Positions 57,318-64,000 of a stretch of DNA of 64,000 nt are shown in pieces. The notes beneath the pieces are model-generated. The model worked only from the letters and a program-made list of their open reading frames with translations, was not told the origin of the DNA and did not search any database. The stretch comes from Shewanella sp. 1CM18E (GTDB lineage: Bacteria > Pseudomonadota > Gammaproteobacteria > Enterobacterales > Shewanellaceae): positions 186,001-250,000 of the forward strand of contig NZ_JALNTW010000005.1 of NCBI RefSeq assembly GCF_023161665.1. Direction: 5' to 3'. The stretch's first letter is position 1; each line of letters starts with the position of its first letter. A program made the translations under genes and the position numbers.

Positions 57318-58085
57318 CTATCTATCGTTGGCAATAGCCTTATTGCTTTGTTCTCTATCAGATTTTTTTAGCTTTCGAAATAACAGGTAACCCATCAAGA
57401 TTGCAAACACTAACGCCATAGAAAACCATTGCACGGCATAGCCGTGGTGCTTTTGCGACGACAAAGGAATGGGTTGCCACGGGTGAGGGTAGGCATTATC
57501 CAAATTGTTTGGTTGCAATACAGCTGTTGCTAAAGGTTGACCTATTAATTGCGCTAGTTGGGGCAAGTTAAGGTTTTGCATGCGTGTAGGCTGTCCCTCT
57601 TCTGCCATTAGCTCAGAGCTCATTGGGTTTAACTGCTTTTGGTAAACTCGTCCCTGTAAATTCAGTGGGCTACTTATAGGGCGAACTTGAGGTAGCTGGG
57701 AGCGGTCTAAACTCGCAGCAACAAAGCCAAGCTCAACTAGCAGCCAAGGCTGAATATCGCTGACTTGTAGCGCTTGATAGGCTAAATAACCCACGCGGCC
57801 GTTATAAACCTGATTATCGAGTAAAAAGATATTGCTGGATTTAGGCGTAACCGCTACTTGCAGTTTATATCCTGTTAGTGGCTCATCTTGTGGGTGATTA
57901 AGTAAATCTGTATAGCTGAGTACCGATGAAGATTGCCTTGCTGTTAACTCTTGCTGCCACGCGGCTTTATATTGTGCTCGCTCTAGCTGCCAAAAACCTA
58001 ACTTGACCAAAATCGAAAACACCATCACAGTAGAAAGTACAATAAACAACCAAGCAAGATTCAATTTAACGCGGGGATGCGCCAT
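57318..58085 (-). CDS. SURF1 family cytochrome c oxidase assembly protein
   Basis: From ATG 58085 the product is 255 residues (an in-frame ATG upstream at 58136 gives 272). It has the SURF1 layout: a transmembrane helix near the N-terminus, a periplasmic domain (GFWQLERAQYKAAWQ, then NRVGYL-like VYNGRVGYLAYQAL and LLVELGFVAA) and a C-terminal transmembrane helix (about 215-235, MALVFAILMGYLLF). SURF1 helps insert haem a into subunit I. Neither start has a strong ribosome binding site. Its ATG overlaps the ATG of the oppositely oriented DUF2909 gene within the tetranucleotide CATG. Confidence 0.92.
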   Translation of the reverse strand: MAHPRVKLNLAWLFIVLSTVMVFSILVKLGFWQLERAQYKAAWQQELTARQSSSVLSYTDLLNHPQDEPLTGYKLQVAVTPKSSNIFLLDNQVYNGRVGYLAYQALQVSDIQPWLLVELGFVAASLDRSQLPQVRPISSPLNLQGRVYQKQLNPMSSELMAEEGQPTRMQNLNLPQLAQLIGQPLATAVLQPNNLDNAYPHPWQPIPLSSQKHHGYAVQWFSMALVFAILMGYLLFRKLKKSDREQSNKAIANDR

Positions 58086-58302
58086 GTCGGTTTTGTTTAT
58101 CTTTAAAGTCGTCTTAGTATTATTACTGCTATTCATACTGTTTAATTTGGGGCGAGCCTTATTTATTATGGTGAAAGGGCAGGGAGATGCCCCAATGAGT
58201 CAATACCTAGGTCGGCGTGTGTTGTTCTCTGTGCTGGTGGTGCTATTACTTATTGTGGCGCTGGGGACTGGAGTCATCACACCTAACTCCAGACCCTATT
58301 AA
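58084..58302 (+). CDS. DUF2909 family twin-transmembrane protein
   Basis: This is a 72-residue protein with two transmembrane helices (about 4-26 and 48-68) and a short charged loop, fitting the DUF2909 family that is regularly encoded within gammaproteobacterial cox clusters. It starts at ATG 58084, with GGGG nine bases upstream. Its stop codon lies 5 bp before the convergent coxC stop. Function unknown; an accessory role at the oxidase is implied only by its constant position. Confidence 0.8.
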   Translation: MSVLFIFKVVLVLLLLFILFNLGRALFIMVKGQGDAPMSQYLGRRVLFSVLVVLLLIVALGTGVITPNSRPY

Positions 58303-58307
58303 TGGGC

Positions 58308-59189
58308 TTAAAGTACGTAAACAAAGATAAATAGGCATAACCAAACCACATCGACAAAGTGCCAATACCAAGCGCCAGCTTGGAAAGCAAAATGCTTTTC
58401 TGGGGTGAAATGCCCTTTTAACACTCTAAAAAACAACACAATTAAAAACACAGTACCTAAGGTAACGTGCATGCCATGAAAGCCTGTTAATAAGAAAAAG
58501 GTATTACCGTAAACGCCAGAATCTAGCGTTAGCCCCATCTCTTGATAAGCGTGCACATACTCTTCAACCTGTAAGCCTAAAAAGGCGATACCCAGTAAAA
58601 TAGTAAGCCCTAGCCAAACAGTTAATGCTTTGCGTTTACCAGTCTCTAAGCCTACGTGAGCAAAGTGCAGGGTGACGGAAGAGGTGAGTAGGATCAGCGT
58701 GTTATAAAGCGGTAATCCCATCCAACCCATAGCTTGCGTTGTTGTGCCATCAGGCGTTGTGACTAAGGGCCAAACGGCTTCAAATGTTGGCCATAACACT
58801 TCATTGGTCATGGCATTATTTGATGCACCGCCTAACCAAGGCACAGCAATCATACGGGCATAAAACAGTGCGCCAAAAAACGCCGCAAAGAACATGACTT
58901 CTGAAAAGATAAACCAGCTCATACCTTGCCTAAATGAGCGATCCATCTGTTTTGAATACAGCCCTGCCATAGATTCGGCAATTACCGCTCTAAACCAACC
59001 GAAAATCATAAAGATGATCACCGCAATACCGGCCAATAAAATGATGCCGCCACTGCCTTCTTGGCTATTGAGCTCGGATACATAACTCCCCGCACCGAAT
59101 GCGATTAGGAACAGGCCTATTGCACCAATTATCGGCCAGGCACTTTGTTCGGGGACGTAATAATTTTCGTGTTTATTTTCAGTTGTCAT
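58308..59189 (-). CDS. coxC: cytochrome c oxidase subunit III
   Basis: From ATG 59189, with GGAGCG seven bases upstream, the product is 293 residues. It has seven predicted transmembrane helices and the subunit III features MGLPLYNTLILLTSSVTLHFAH and FHGMHVTLG, WYWHFVDVVWLCLFIFVY at the C-terminus. Subunit III supports the stability and proton uptake of the oxidase core. The frame extends to a TTG at 59225, which has no support. A 31-codon frame with its own ribosome binding site overlaps its start on the same strand. Confidence 0.95.
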   Translation of the reverse strand: MTTENKHENYYVPEQSAWPIIGAIGLFLIAFGAGSYVSELNSQEGSGGIILLAGIAVIIFMIFGWFRAVIAESMAGLYSKQMDRSFRQGMSWFIFSEVMFFAAFFGALFYARMIAVPWLGGASNNAMTNEVLWPTFEAVWPLVTTPDGTTTQAMGWMGLPLYNTLILLTSSVTLHFAHVGLETGKRKALTVWLGLTILLGIAFLGLQVEEYVHAYQEMGLTLDSGVYGNTFFLLTGFHGMHVTLGTVFLIVLFFRVLKGHFTPEKHFAFQAGAWYWHFVDVVWLCLFIFVYVL

Positions 59190-59274
59190 GTTGTCGCTCC
59201 TGCGCACCAACGTTTTTGAAAACAACAGAGCTGTTAAGGCCTATATCATAGTGTTGGTTATATTCATTTATCAT
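59179..59274 (-). CDS. 31-residue small ORF between ctaG and coxC
   Basis: The frame runs from ATG 59274 to TGA at 59181-59179, with an AGGAGC ribosome binding site (59286-59281) overlapping the ctaG stop codon. Its product starts MINEYNQHYDIGLN. It ends 11 bp inside coxC, so translation could be coupled to coxC through overlap. The product has no membrane segment or known domain. It could be a leader for coxC translation or a chance frame; comparative conservation would decide. Confidence 0.3.
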   Translation of the reverse strand: MINEYNQHYDIGLNSSVVFKNVGAQERQHDN

Positions 59275-59284
59275 CTTGCTGCTC

Positions 59285-59842
59285 CTATTCTGCAGCATTA
59301 TCGACATAGCCTTTGTCGGTAATGTTGTAGAGGGTATAAGAGAGGGTCAAGGTTGAAATTGAATCCGGTAATTCAGGATCCACAAAAAAGATCAGTGGTA
59401 GATCGGCTTGGGCATTGGCCTTTAATACTTGCTGGTTGAAACAGAAACACTCGGTTTTATTAAAGTATGCTGCGCCTTGGCCAGGAGAAACTGACGGAAT
59501 CGCCTGACCTATAAGGTGATCTGCAGATAAGTTACTTGCCACAAAGTGGGTACGGATAAGCTCACCGGGGTGAACCTGCATGGTATTGACCTGCGGAGTG
59601 AACGTCCAAGGCATATCGCTTTGTACTTGCGATACAAACTCCACAGTAATGGTTCTGTTTTCATCTATCATGACGGGCTGATAAACACTTGCTGTGCCTT
59701 GGGGTTTGCCATTGATCCCCAAAGCATCGCAAAGCACGTCATATAAAGGCACTAGCGCAAACCCAAAGCCAAACATGCCCAGCGCGCTAAGAATTAGCAG
59801 GCTGATCAGCTTTTTATTGGACTTACGCTTTAGCTCAGTCAT
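59285..59842 (-). CDS. ctaG: cytochrome c oxidase assembly protein CtaG (COX11 family)
   Basis: From ATG 59842 the product is 185 residues with one N-terminal transmembrane helix (about 11-30) and a periplasmic immunoglobulin-like domain. The copper-binding motif CFCF is present in FNKTECFCFNQQ (about 133-144), with VPLYDVLCDALGING at the start of the domain. COX11 proteins deliver copper to the CuB site of subunit I. The frame extends back into coxA (59929), but the 29 extra residues are not family-like. It begins 2 bp after the coxA stop codon, so the genes are coupled. Confidence 0.95.
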   Translation of the reverse strand: MTELKRKSNKKLISLLILSALGMFGFGFALVPLYDVLCDALGINGKPQGTASVYQPVMIDENRTITVEFVSQVQSDMPWTFTPQVNTMQVHPGELIRTHFVASNLSADHLIGQAIPSVSPGQGAAYFNKTECFCFNQQVLKANAQADLPLIFFVDPELPDSISTLTLSYTLYNITDKGYVDNAAE

Positions 59843-59844
59843 GT

Positions 59845-61449
59845 TTACTTCACCTCTGGTGGCGTCGTAAATGAGTGATAAGGTGCTGGGCTGGCAATAG
59901 TCCATTCTAGACCTTCGGCGCCATCCCATGGTTTAGCGGGCGCTTTTTCGCCGCCGCGAATACATTTAATCACTACAGCCAAGAAAATTAACTGCGACAG
60001 ACCAAAGGCAAAACCACCTATCGACACGATTTGGTTTACATCGGCAAACTGGATAGCGTAGTCAGGAATACGTCTTGGCATACCCGCAAGTCCAAGGAAA
60101 TGCATGGGGAAGAACAGCACATTGACTGAAATCACTGAGCACCAGAAATGCCAGCGTCCTAAGGTTTCGCTATACATGTGGCCTGTCCATTTGGGTAACC
60201 AATAATAGGCCGCTGCCATAATGGAGAAGATGGCGCCGGTTACGAGTACATAATGGAAGTGAGCAACAACAAAATAGGTATCGTGATACTGAAAGTCCGC
60301 AGGTGTAATCGCCAGCATTAAGCCGGAGAAACCACCGATAGTGAACAGAATAATAAACGCCACTGAAAATAACATTGGGGTTTCAAAACTAATTGAGCCG
60401 CGCCACATGGTGGCGACCCAGTTAAATACTTTTACCCCTGTCGGCACTGCAATCAACATGGTGCAATACATAAAGAATAGCTCGGCAAACACCGGCATAC
60501 CAGTGGTGAACATATGGTGTGCCCACACAAGGAATGACAAAATCGCAATACTGGCAGTAGCGTAAACCATCGATGAGTAACCAAATAGGCGTTTACGGCT
60601 AAAGGCCGGCACAATCGCGGAGATGATACCGAATGACGGCAAAATCATGATGTACACTTCTGGGTGACCAAAGAACCAGAAAATATGCTGGAACATCACA
60701 GGATCACCACCGCCCGCGGCGTCAAAAAAGCTGGTGCCAAAATACTTATCGGTTAACACCATAGTGACTACACCAGCAAGTACAGGCATCACAGCAATCA
60801 ATAAAAATGCAGTAATAAGCCAAGTCCAAACAAATAGCGGCAGCTTCATCCACTTCATGCCCGGTGCGCGCATATTAACTATGGTAACGACCACGTTAAT
60901 CGCCCCCATAATCGAGCTTATTCCCATAATATGTACTGCGAATACAAATAGTGCGGTGCTGTCTGGGCTATAGGTGGTTGAAAGCGGGGCATAGAAAGTC
61001 CAACCAAAGTTTGGACCACCGCCTTCCATAAATAGCGAGCTTAATAGGATGGCGAAAGCGAAGGGTAAAATCCAAAAGCTCCAGTTATTCATACGTGGCA
61101 GAGCCATATCTGGCGCGCCAATCATCATAGGAATTAACCAGTTGGCTAAGCCTGTAAAGGCTGGCATGACCGCACCAAAGACCATGATCAAACCATGGAC
61201 TGTGGTCATTTGATTAAAGAAGTTAGGCTCGACAAGTTGTAGACCTGGCTGAAATAGTTCTGCGCGGATCACCATTGCCATGGCGCCACCAGTTAAAAAC
61301 ATAATGAAGCTAAACCATAAATAGAGCGTGCCTATGTCTTTATGGTTGGTGGTTAAAATCCAGCGCATAATGCCTTTCGGCGCACCATGATGGTGGTCAT
61401 CATGGTGATCGTCTTGAGCGACGGGTGAATCTTGTGTAATTGTGCTCAT
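59845..61449 (-). CDS. coxA: cytochrome c oxidase subunit I (aa3 type)
   Basis: The 534-residue product is a twelve-helix haem-copper oxidase subunit. The haem a low-spin ligand lies in TVHGLIMVF. The cross-linked His-Tyr of CuB lies in GHPEVYIMILPSFG. The CuB His-His pair is in WAHHMF, and the haem a3 and second low-spin ligands are in HDTYFVVAHFHYVL. The histidine-rich N-terminus (DDHHDDHHHGAPKG) precedes the first helix. With CoxB and CoxC it oxidises cytochrome c and reduces O2 while pumping protons. coxB lies 9 bp upstream. Confidence 0.97.
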   Translation of the reverse strand: MSTITQDSPVAQDDHHDDHHHGAPKGIMRWILTTNHKDIGTLYLWFSFIMFLTGGAMAMVIRAELFQPGLQLVEPNFFNQMTTVHGLIMVFGAVMPAFTGLANWLIPMMIGAPDMALPRMNNWSFWILPFAFAILLSSLFMEGGGPNFGWTFYAPLSTTYSPDSTALFVFAVHIMGISSIMGAINVVVTIVNMRAPGMKWMKLPLFVWTWLITAFLLIAVMPVLAGVVTMVLTDKYFGTSFFDAAGGGDPVMFQHIFWFFGHPEVYIMILPSFGIISAIVPAFSRKRLFGYSSMVYATASIAILSFLVWAHHMFTTGMPVFAELFFMYCTMLIAVPTGVKVFNWVATMWRGSISFETPMLFSVAFIILFTIGGFSGLMLAITPADFQYHDTYFVVAHFHYVLVTGAIFSIMAAAYYWLPKWTGHMYSETLGRWHFWCSVISVNVLFFPMHFLGLAGMPRRIPDYAIQFADVNQIVSIGGFAFGLSQLIFLAVVIKCIRGGEKAPAKPWDGAEGLEWTIASPAPYHSFTTPPEVK

Positions 61450-61458
61450 GTTAATCCC

Positions 61459-63024
61459 CTACTTTCCGTGACCATCAACATCGGTGGCTTGAACGACATC
61501 GCCGGAGTCGTTACCCCAAGCATTACGTTCAAAAGTAATCACTGCCGCAATCTCTTGTGGCGTAAGCTGCTGACCAAATGCCTGCATTGCAGTGCCCGGT
61601 TTACCATTGATAACCATTTCAAGGTGATCTGCTACAGGCCCTTTGATTACGGGGCTGCCAACGAGTGAAGGGAAGGCTGGTGGCAGGCCAGCACCTGTTG
61701 CTTGGTGGCAAGCTACGCAGCTGGTCATATACACTTTCTCGCCCATGGACATGAGTTGCTCCATGGTTAAGTCATCTAACACTGCAGCTTGTTCTACTTC
61801 GTTCGTAACTTCAGCTTGTGCTTGTTCGGCAGGTAAGTTTGCAGGCAGCGCAGTGGCATTGCTCATTTCACTATCGCTTGCTGCATCAGTCTCCGAGCTT
61901 GGAGTTGCAGTATTATTACTTACGTCTGATGCTTGTACTGTATCGCCTGAATCATTGCCCCATGCATTACGCTCATAAGTTACAACTGCTGCAATTTCTG
62001 TTGCTGTAAGTTGCTGCGAGAAGGCTTGCATAGCTGTACCGGGTTTACCGTTAACTACGATATCAATATGGCCTGCAACCGGTCCTTTGATTAATGGACT
62101 ACCTATTAATGATGGGAAGACACCGGGCAGGCCAGCACCATTTGGTTGGTGACAAGCAGCGCAGCGCGCTAGATAAACCTGCTCACCTTGAGTCATTAAC
62201 TCCTCCATGGTGAGTGTTTGCGACAATGCTGCTTGCGCCGCGGCTTCAGCTTGGCTGGCTTTTTGCTGCTGGGCGATTAGCCATGCATCGAAGTCTGCTT
62301 CTGATAATGCTTCAACCACAATCGGCATAAAGCCATGGTCTTTACCGCAAAGCTCGGCACATTGACCGCGGTATATGCCAGGCTTATCAATTTTGGTCCA
62401 AGCTTCGTTAATAAATCCAGGGTTAGCGTCCTTTTTAACCGCAAAAGCGGGTACCCACCATGAGTGGATAACATCATCTGAAGTCATTAAAAAGCGCACT
62501 TTACGATTAATTGGCAGCACTAACGGTTTGTCTACCTCAAGCAGGTAGTTTTCGCCTTTAGCTTGTTGACCATCTATCTGTTCGCGCGGGGTAGAGAGGA
62601 GACTGAAAAATGAGATGTCTTTATCGAAATAACTGTAATGCCATTTCCATTGCGAGCCGGTAATTTTAATGGTCAGATCGGCATTACTGGGATCTTCCAT
62701 TGCTATTAGGGTTTTGGTCGCAGGAATTGCCATGCCGATAAGAATAAGAAAGGGCACAACAGTCCACAGGATCTCGACTTTAGTACTTTCATGAAAATTG
62801 GCGGCTACAGCGCCTTTTGATTTGCGATGGTTGATCATGGCATAAATCATTACGCCAAAAACCACGACACCAATAGCACAACAGATGTATAGAATAATCA
62901 TGTGCAGGCTGTAAACCTGTCCACTGATATCCGTAACACCTTTGGTCATGTTAAGTGGCATCTCTGATGCAACAAGCGCGGGTGAAAATAGTAACACCAG
63001 CACACAATACAACAATTGCTTCAC
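61459..63024 (-). CDS. coxB: cytochrome c oxidase subunit II with two fused cytochrome c domains
   Basis: The 521-residue product has a signal peptide (1-20), two transmembrane helices (about 42-62 and 85-103) and a CuA domain (H187, C222, C226, H230, M233 in GQCAELCGKDHGFM). Two C-type cytochrome domains follow: CXXCH at 288-292 and 436-440, with putative axial Met at 332 and 480. The two domains (273-368 and 421-516) are near copies, separated by a Ser/Thr/Glu/Ala-rich linker. Ordinary CoxB has none or one such domain. The fused domains probably relay electrons from soluble or membrane cytochrome c to CuA. It is the first gene of the oxidase operon. Confidence 0.96.
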   Translation of the reverse strand: MKQLLYCVLVLLFSPALVASEMPLNMTKGVTDISGQVYSLHMIILYICCAIGVVVFGVMIYAMINHRKSKGAVAANFHESTKVEILWTVVPFLILIGMAIPATKTLIAMEDPSNADLTIKITGSQWKWHYSYFDKDISFFSLLSTPREQIDGQQAKGENYLLEVDKPLVLPINRKVRFLMTSDDVIHSWWVPAFAVKKDANPGFINEAWTKIDKPGIYRGQCAELCGKDHGFMPIVVEALSEADFDAWLIAQQQKASQAEAAAQAALSQTLTMEELMTQGEQVYLARCAACHQPNGAGLPGVFPSLIGSPLIKGPVAGHIDIVVNGKPGTAMQAFSQQLTATEIAAVVTYERNAWGNDSGDTVQASDVSNNTATPSSETDAASDSEMSNATALPANLPAEQAQAEVTNEVEQAAVLDDLTMEQLMSMGEKVYMTSCVACHQATGAGLPPAFPSLVGSPVIKGPVADHLEMVINGKPGTAMQAFGQQLTPQEIAAVITFERNAWGNDSGDVVQATDVDGHGK

Positions 63025-63412
63025 TAGACTTCTCCTCTGTCAACAAGACAAAGAAGAGTCACACAGTAAGTCTCTGCTCTATGTAAACTCTTCAGTTCCC
63101 AAAAAAGCAACGATGACTTCAAAGTGCGCGAGTGGTATGTCAATCTCTCAATAACTAAACGAATTACGGTATTGACTATTGTTTATTCAGTATTGGTTAC
63201 TGTTTAGTGTCACCACATTGGCACTTACGGCTGAAATATATCAGGCCGACTTCAGTCTTTATTCACTGTATTGAACAGTGGCTTTGAAAATAAAAGACCG
63301 ACAACTAAATCGTTCGGATATAACAAAATATCGTTGTTATAGTTCTTACACTACTTGGTGTTTAAATATTGATCAAGATCACTTTTCAAATGATTTGCCG
63401 AATGCTGAAAAT
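63025..63412. other. intergenic region upstream of coxB
   Basis: This is an AT-rich spacer between divergent-facing ends: it holds the coxB promoter on the minus strand. The coxB ribosome binding site is the GAGGAG tract about 8 bp before its start. An FNR/CRP-like site lies at 63369-63382. A 65-residue frame at 63278-63475 is rejected because it runs through a terminator-like hairpin and lacks a ribosome binding site. Confidence 0.45.
63369..63382. promoter_or_regulatory. FNR/EtrA-like (or CRP-like) site
   Basis: TTGAT-CAAG-ATCAC matches the FNR consensus TTGAT-N4-ATCAA except for the last base, and it also resembles half of a CRP dyad. It lies about 345 bp upstream of coxB, beyond the usual range for direct control, so its target is uncertain. 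Confidence 0.3.
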
Positions 63413-63440
63413 AAAAAAGCCCTCATGCGAGAGCTTTTTT
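63413..63440 (-). terminator. probable terminator of sulA
   Basis: AAAAAAGC plus CTC pairs with GAG plus GCTTTTTT across one mismatch (63413-63424 with 63429-63440), with a 4-base loop. On the minus strand the T-run follows about 57 bp past the sulA stop codon. Confidence 0.6.
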
Positions 63441-63496
63441 ATAACTGTATTTCTTTACTAGAAAGAATGAATTAGAAAGATGGTTACCAAAAATGA

Positions 63497-64000
63497 CTAG
63501 TGAATGCCACCAAACAGTGATGCTTGTGAAAAAGCGTTATCCTGTATGTTAATTGCGCTGCTTGGTAAGTGACCATTTACATTTTCATTGCTGGTGTCAG
63601 TCGAATTCTCGATAATAATGCCAGCTGCACGAGCACTTTTGGCAACAATTTGTAGGCGTCTGCTATCACGTGCATCTAACGATGGCGTCCAAGTGATCAC
63701 TGCGCTAGAAGTGCCGCTCATAAGCGCTTTTTCCATTGCCCACAATGTTTCTACTTCATCTTTTGCATGAACCAATAAAATTCGGTCCATACGCACACCT
63801 GCTGCTGCAAGCATTTGCTTGTAGCCAATATTTGGCGGGCTAATTAGTACGATCCAGCGACCTTGTTGGCTTAACTGCGACAATTGCGCGCTAATTTGTT
63901 TTAGCTCATCACGACCCTGAGTTTGTGTGCTCATGGTTGTAATGTCGTTTACCGTGTTATTTGCCAGTGTGGCTGATGGCAGATCTTGCCAAAGTCCAGG
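63497..64000 (-). CDS. sulA: SulA-family cell division inhibitor, partial at window edge
   Basis: The C-terminal 168 codons or so are visible. The frame stays open through the window edge: 22 codons upstream of the ATG at 63934 contain no stop (ending TLANNTVNDITT). The 145 residues from that ATG include LSQLSQQGRWIVLISPPNIGYKQMLAAAGV and the RecA-like ATW/SLDARDSRRLQ segment, as in SulA. In the SOS response SulA binds FtsZ and blocks division. E. coli SulA has about 50 residues before the equivalent region, so the true start probably lies beyond the window. lexA is expected next upstream, but is not in view. Confidence 0.85.
   Translation of the reverse strand, partial: PGLWQDLPSATLANNTVNDITTMSTQTQGRDELKQISAQLSQLSQQGRWIVLISPPNIGYKQMLAAAGVRMDRILLVHAKDEVETLWAMEKALMSGTSSAVITWTPSLDARDSRRLQIVAKSARAAGIIIENSTDTSNENVNGHLPSSAINIQDNAFSQASLFGGIH

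Noticed and set aside
58267..58292. CTGGAGT/ACTCCAG hairpin at the end of the DUF2909 gene as terminator
   Set aside because: The stem is inside the coding sequence and no T-run follows.
63278..63475. 65-residue ORF between coxB and sulA
   Set aside because: GTG-type start without a ribosome binding site, and it runs through the hairpin and T-run that looks like the sulA terminator.
1..64000. CRISPR array, tRNA, rRNA, transposase or prophage genes
   Set aside because: No regularly spaced direct repeats, cloverleaf sequence, rRNA segment or transposase-like protein could be seen anywhere in the window.

Overview
The window is a stretch of gammaproteobacterial chromosome that looks like Shewanella. 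Three things point there: an OmcA/MtrC-type outer-membrane multihaem cytochrome; the order sulA, coxBA-ctaG-coxC, SURF1, ctaA-ctaB-SCO, NodB deacetylase, MATE, nfuA, M14 peptidase, comF/bioH, tex, greB, ompR-envZ, which I recall from Shewanella genomes; and moderate GC with AT-rich spacers. No rRNA, tRNA, CRISPR array, transposase or prophage is visible. Most of the window is chromosomal core, with accessory blocks at roughly 7.1-7.3, 8.2-12.0, 13.3-16.1, 17.9-22.6 and 22.8-37.7 kb.

Layout. 0.4-2.8 kb: lemA, a DUF3137 membrane protein and a lytic transglycosylase, probably one operon. 2.8-5.3 kb: a MATE exporter divergent from a LysR regulator. 5.4-7.1 kb: a secreted M28 peptidase with an Fn3-like tail and a small lipoprotein, then a palindrome-rich repeat. 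7.3-13.1 kb: two rRNA methyltransferases (rlmJ, rsmJ) flanking a ToxR-like membrane regulator and an 11-haem surface cytochrome. 13.3-16.1 kb: three co-directional genes; the first resembles Imm11-type immunity proteins, but no toxin is seen. 16.2-22.6 kb: mgtE, DUF4345 plus arylsulfatase, a porin and an MFS transporter.

22.9-37.7 kb is the most interesting part. It is a carnitine locus with the E. coli arrangement: fixABCX divergent from caiTABCDE. It carries three extra genes: a MaoC-type hydratase between caiD and caiE, then an HSL-type esterase and a GcvA-like LysR regulator. No caiF is seen. The 922-bp fixA-caiT spacer holds seven inverted repeats built on ATTAG/CTAAT, a good CRP-like site and a further 13-bp-arm inverted repeat. 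CTAAT is the element reported for E. coli GcvA sites, so the LysR product is a natural candidate to bind them. Functionally, CaiT exchanges carnitine for gamma-butyrobetaine, CaiC and CaiB handle CoA activation and transfer, CaiD and CaiA interconvert and reduce the CoA intermediates, and FixABCX is thought to supply electrons to CaiA.

37.7-64 kb is core: peroxiredoxin, chemotaxis receptor, ompR-envZ, greB, tex, bioH/comF, M14 peptidase, nfuA, DinF-like MATE, deacetylase, and then the complete aa3-type cytochrome c oxidase and haem A assembly cluster on the minus strand. Its CoxB carries two nearly identical fused cytochrome c domains. The window ends inside sulA.
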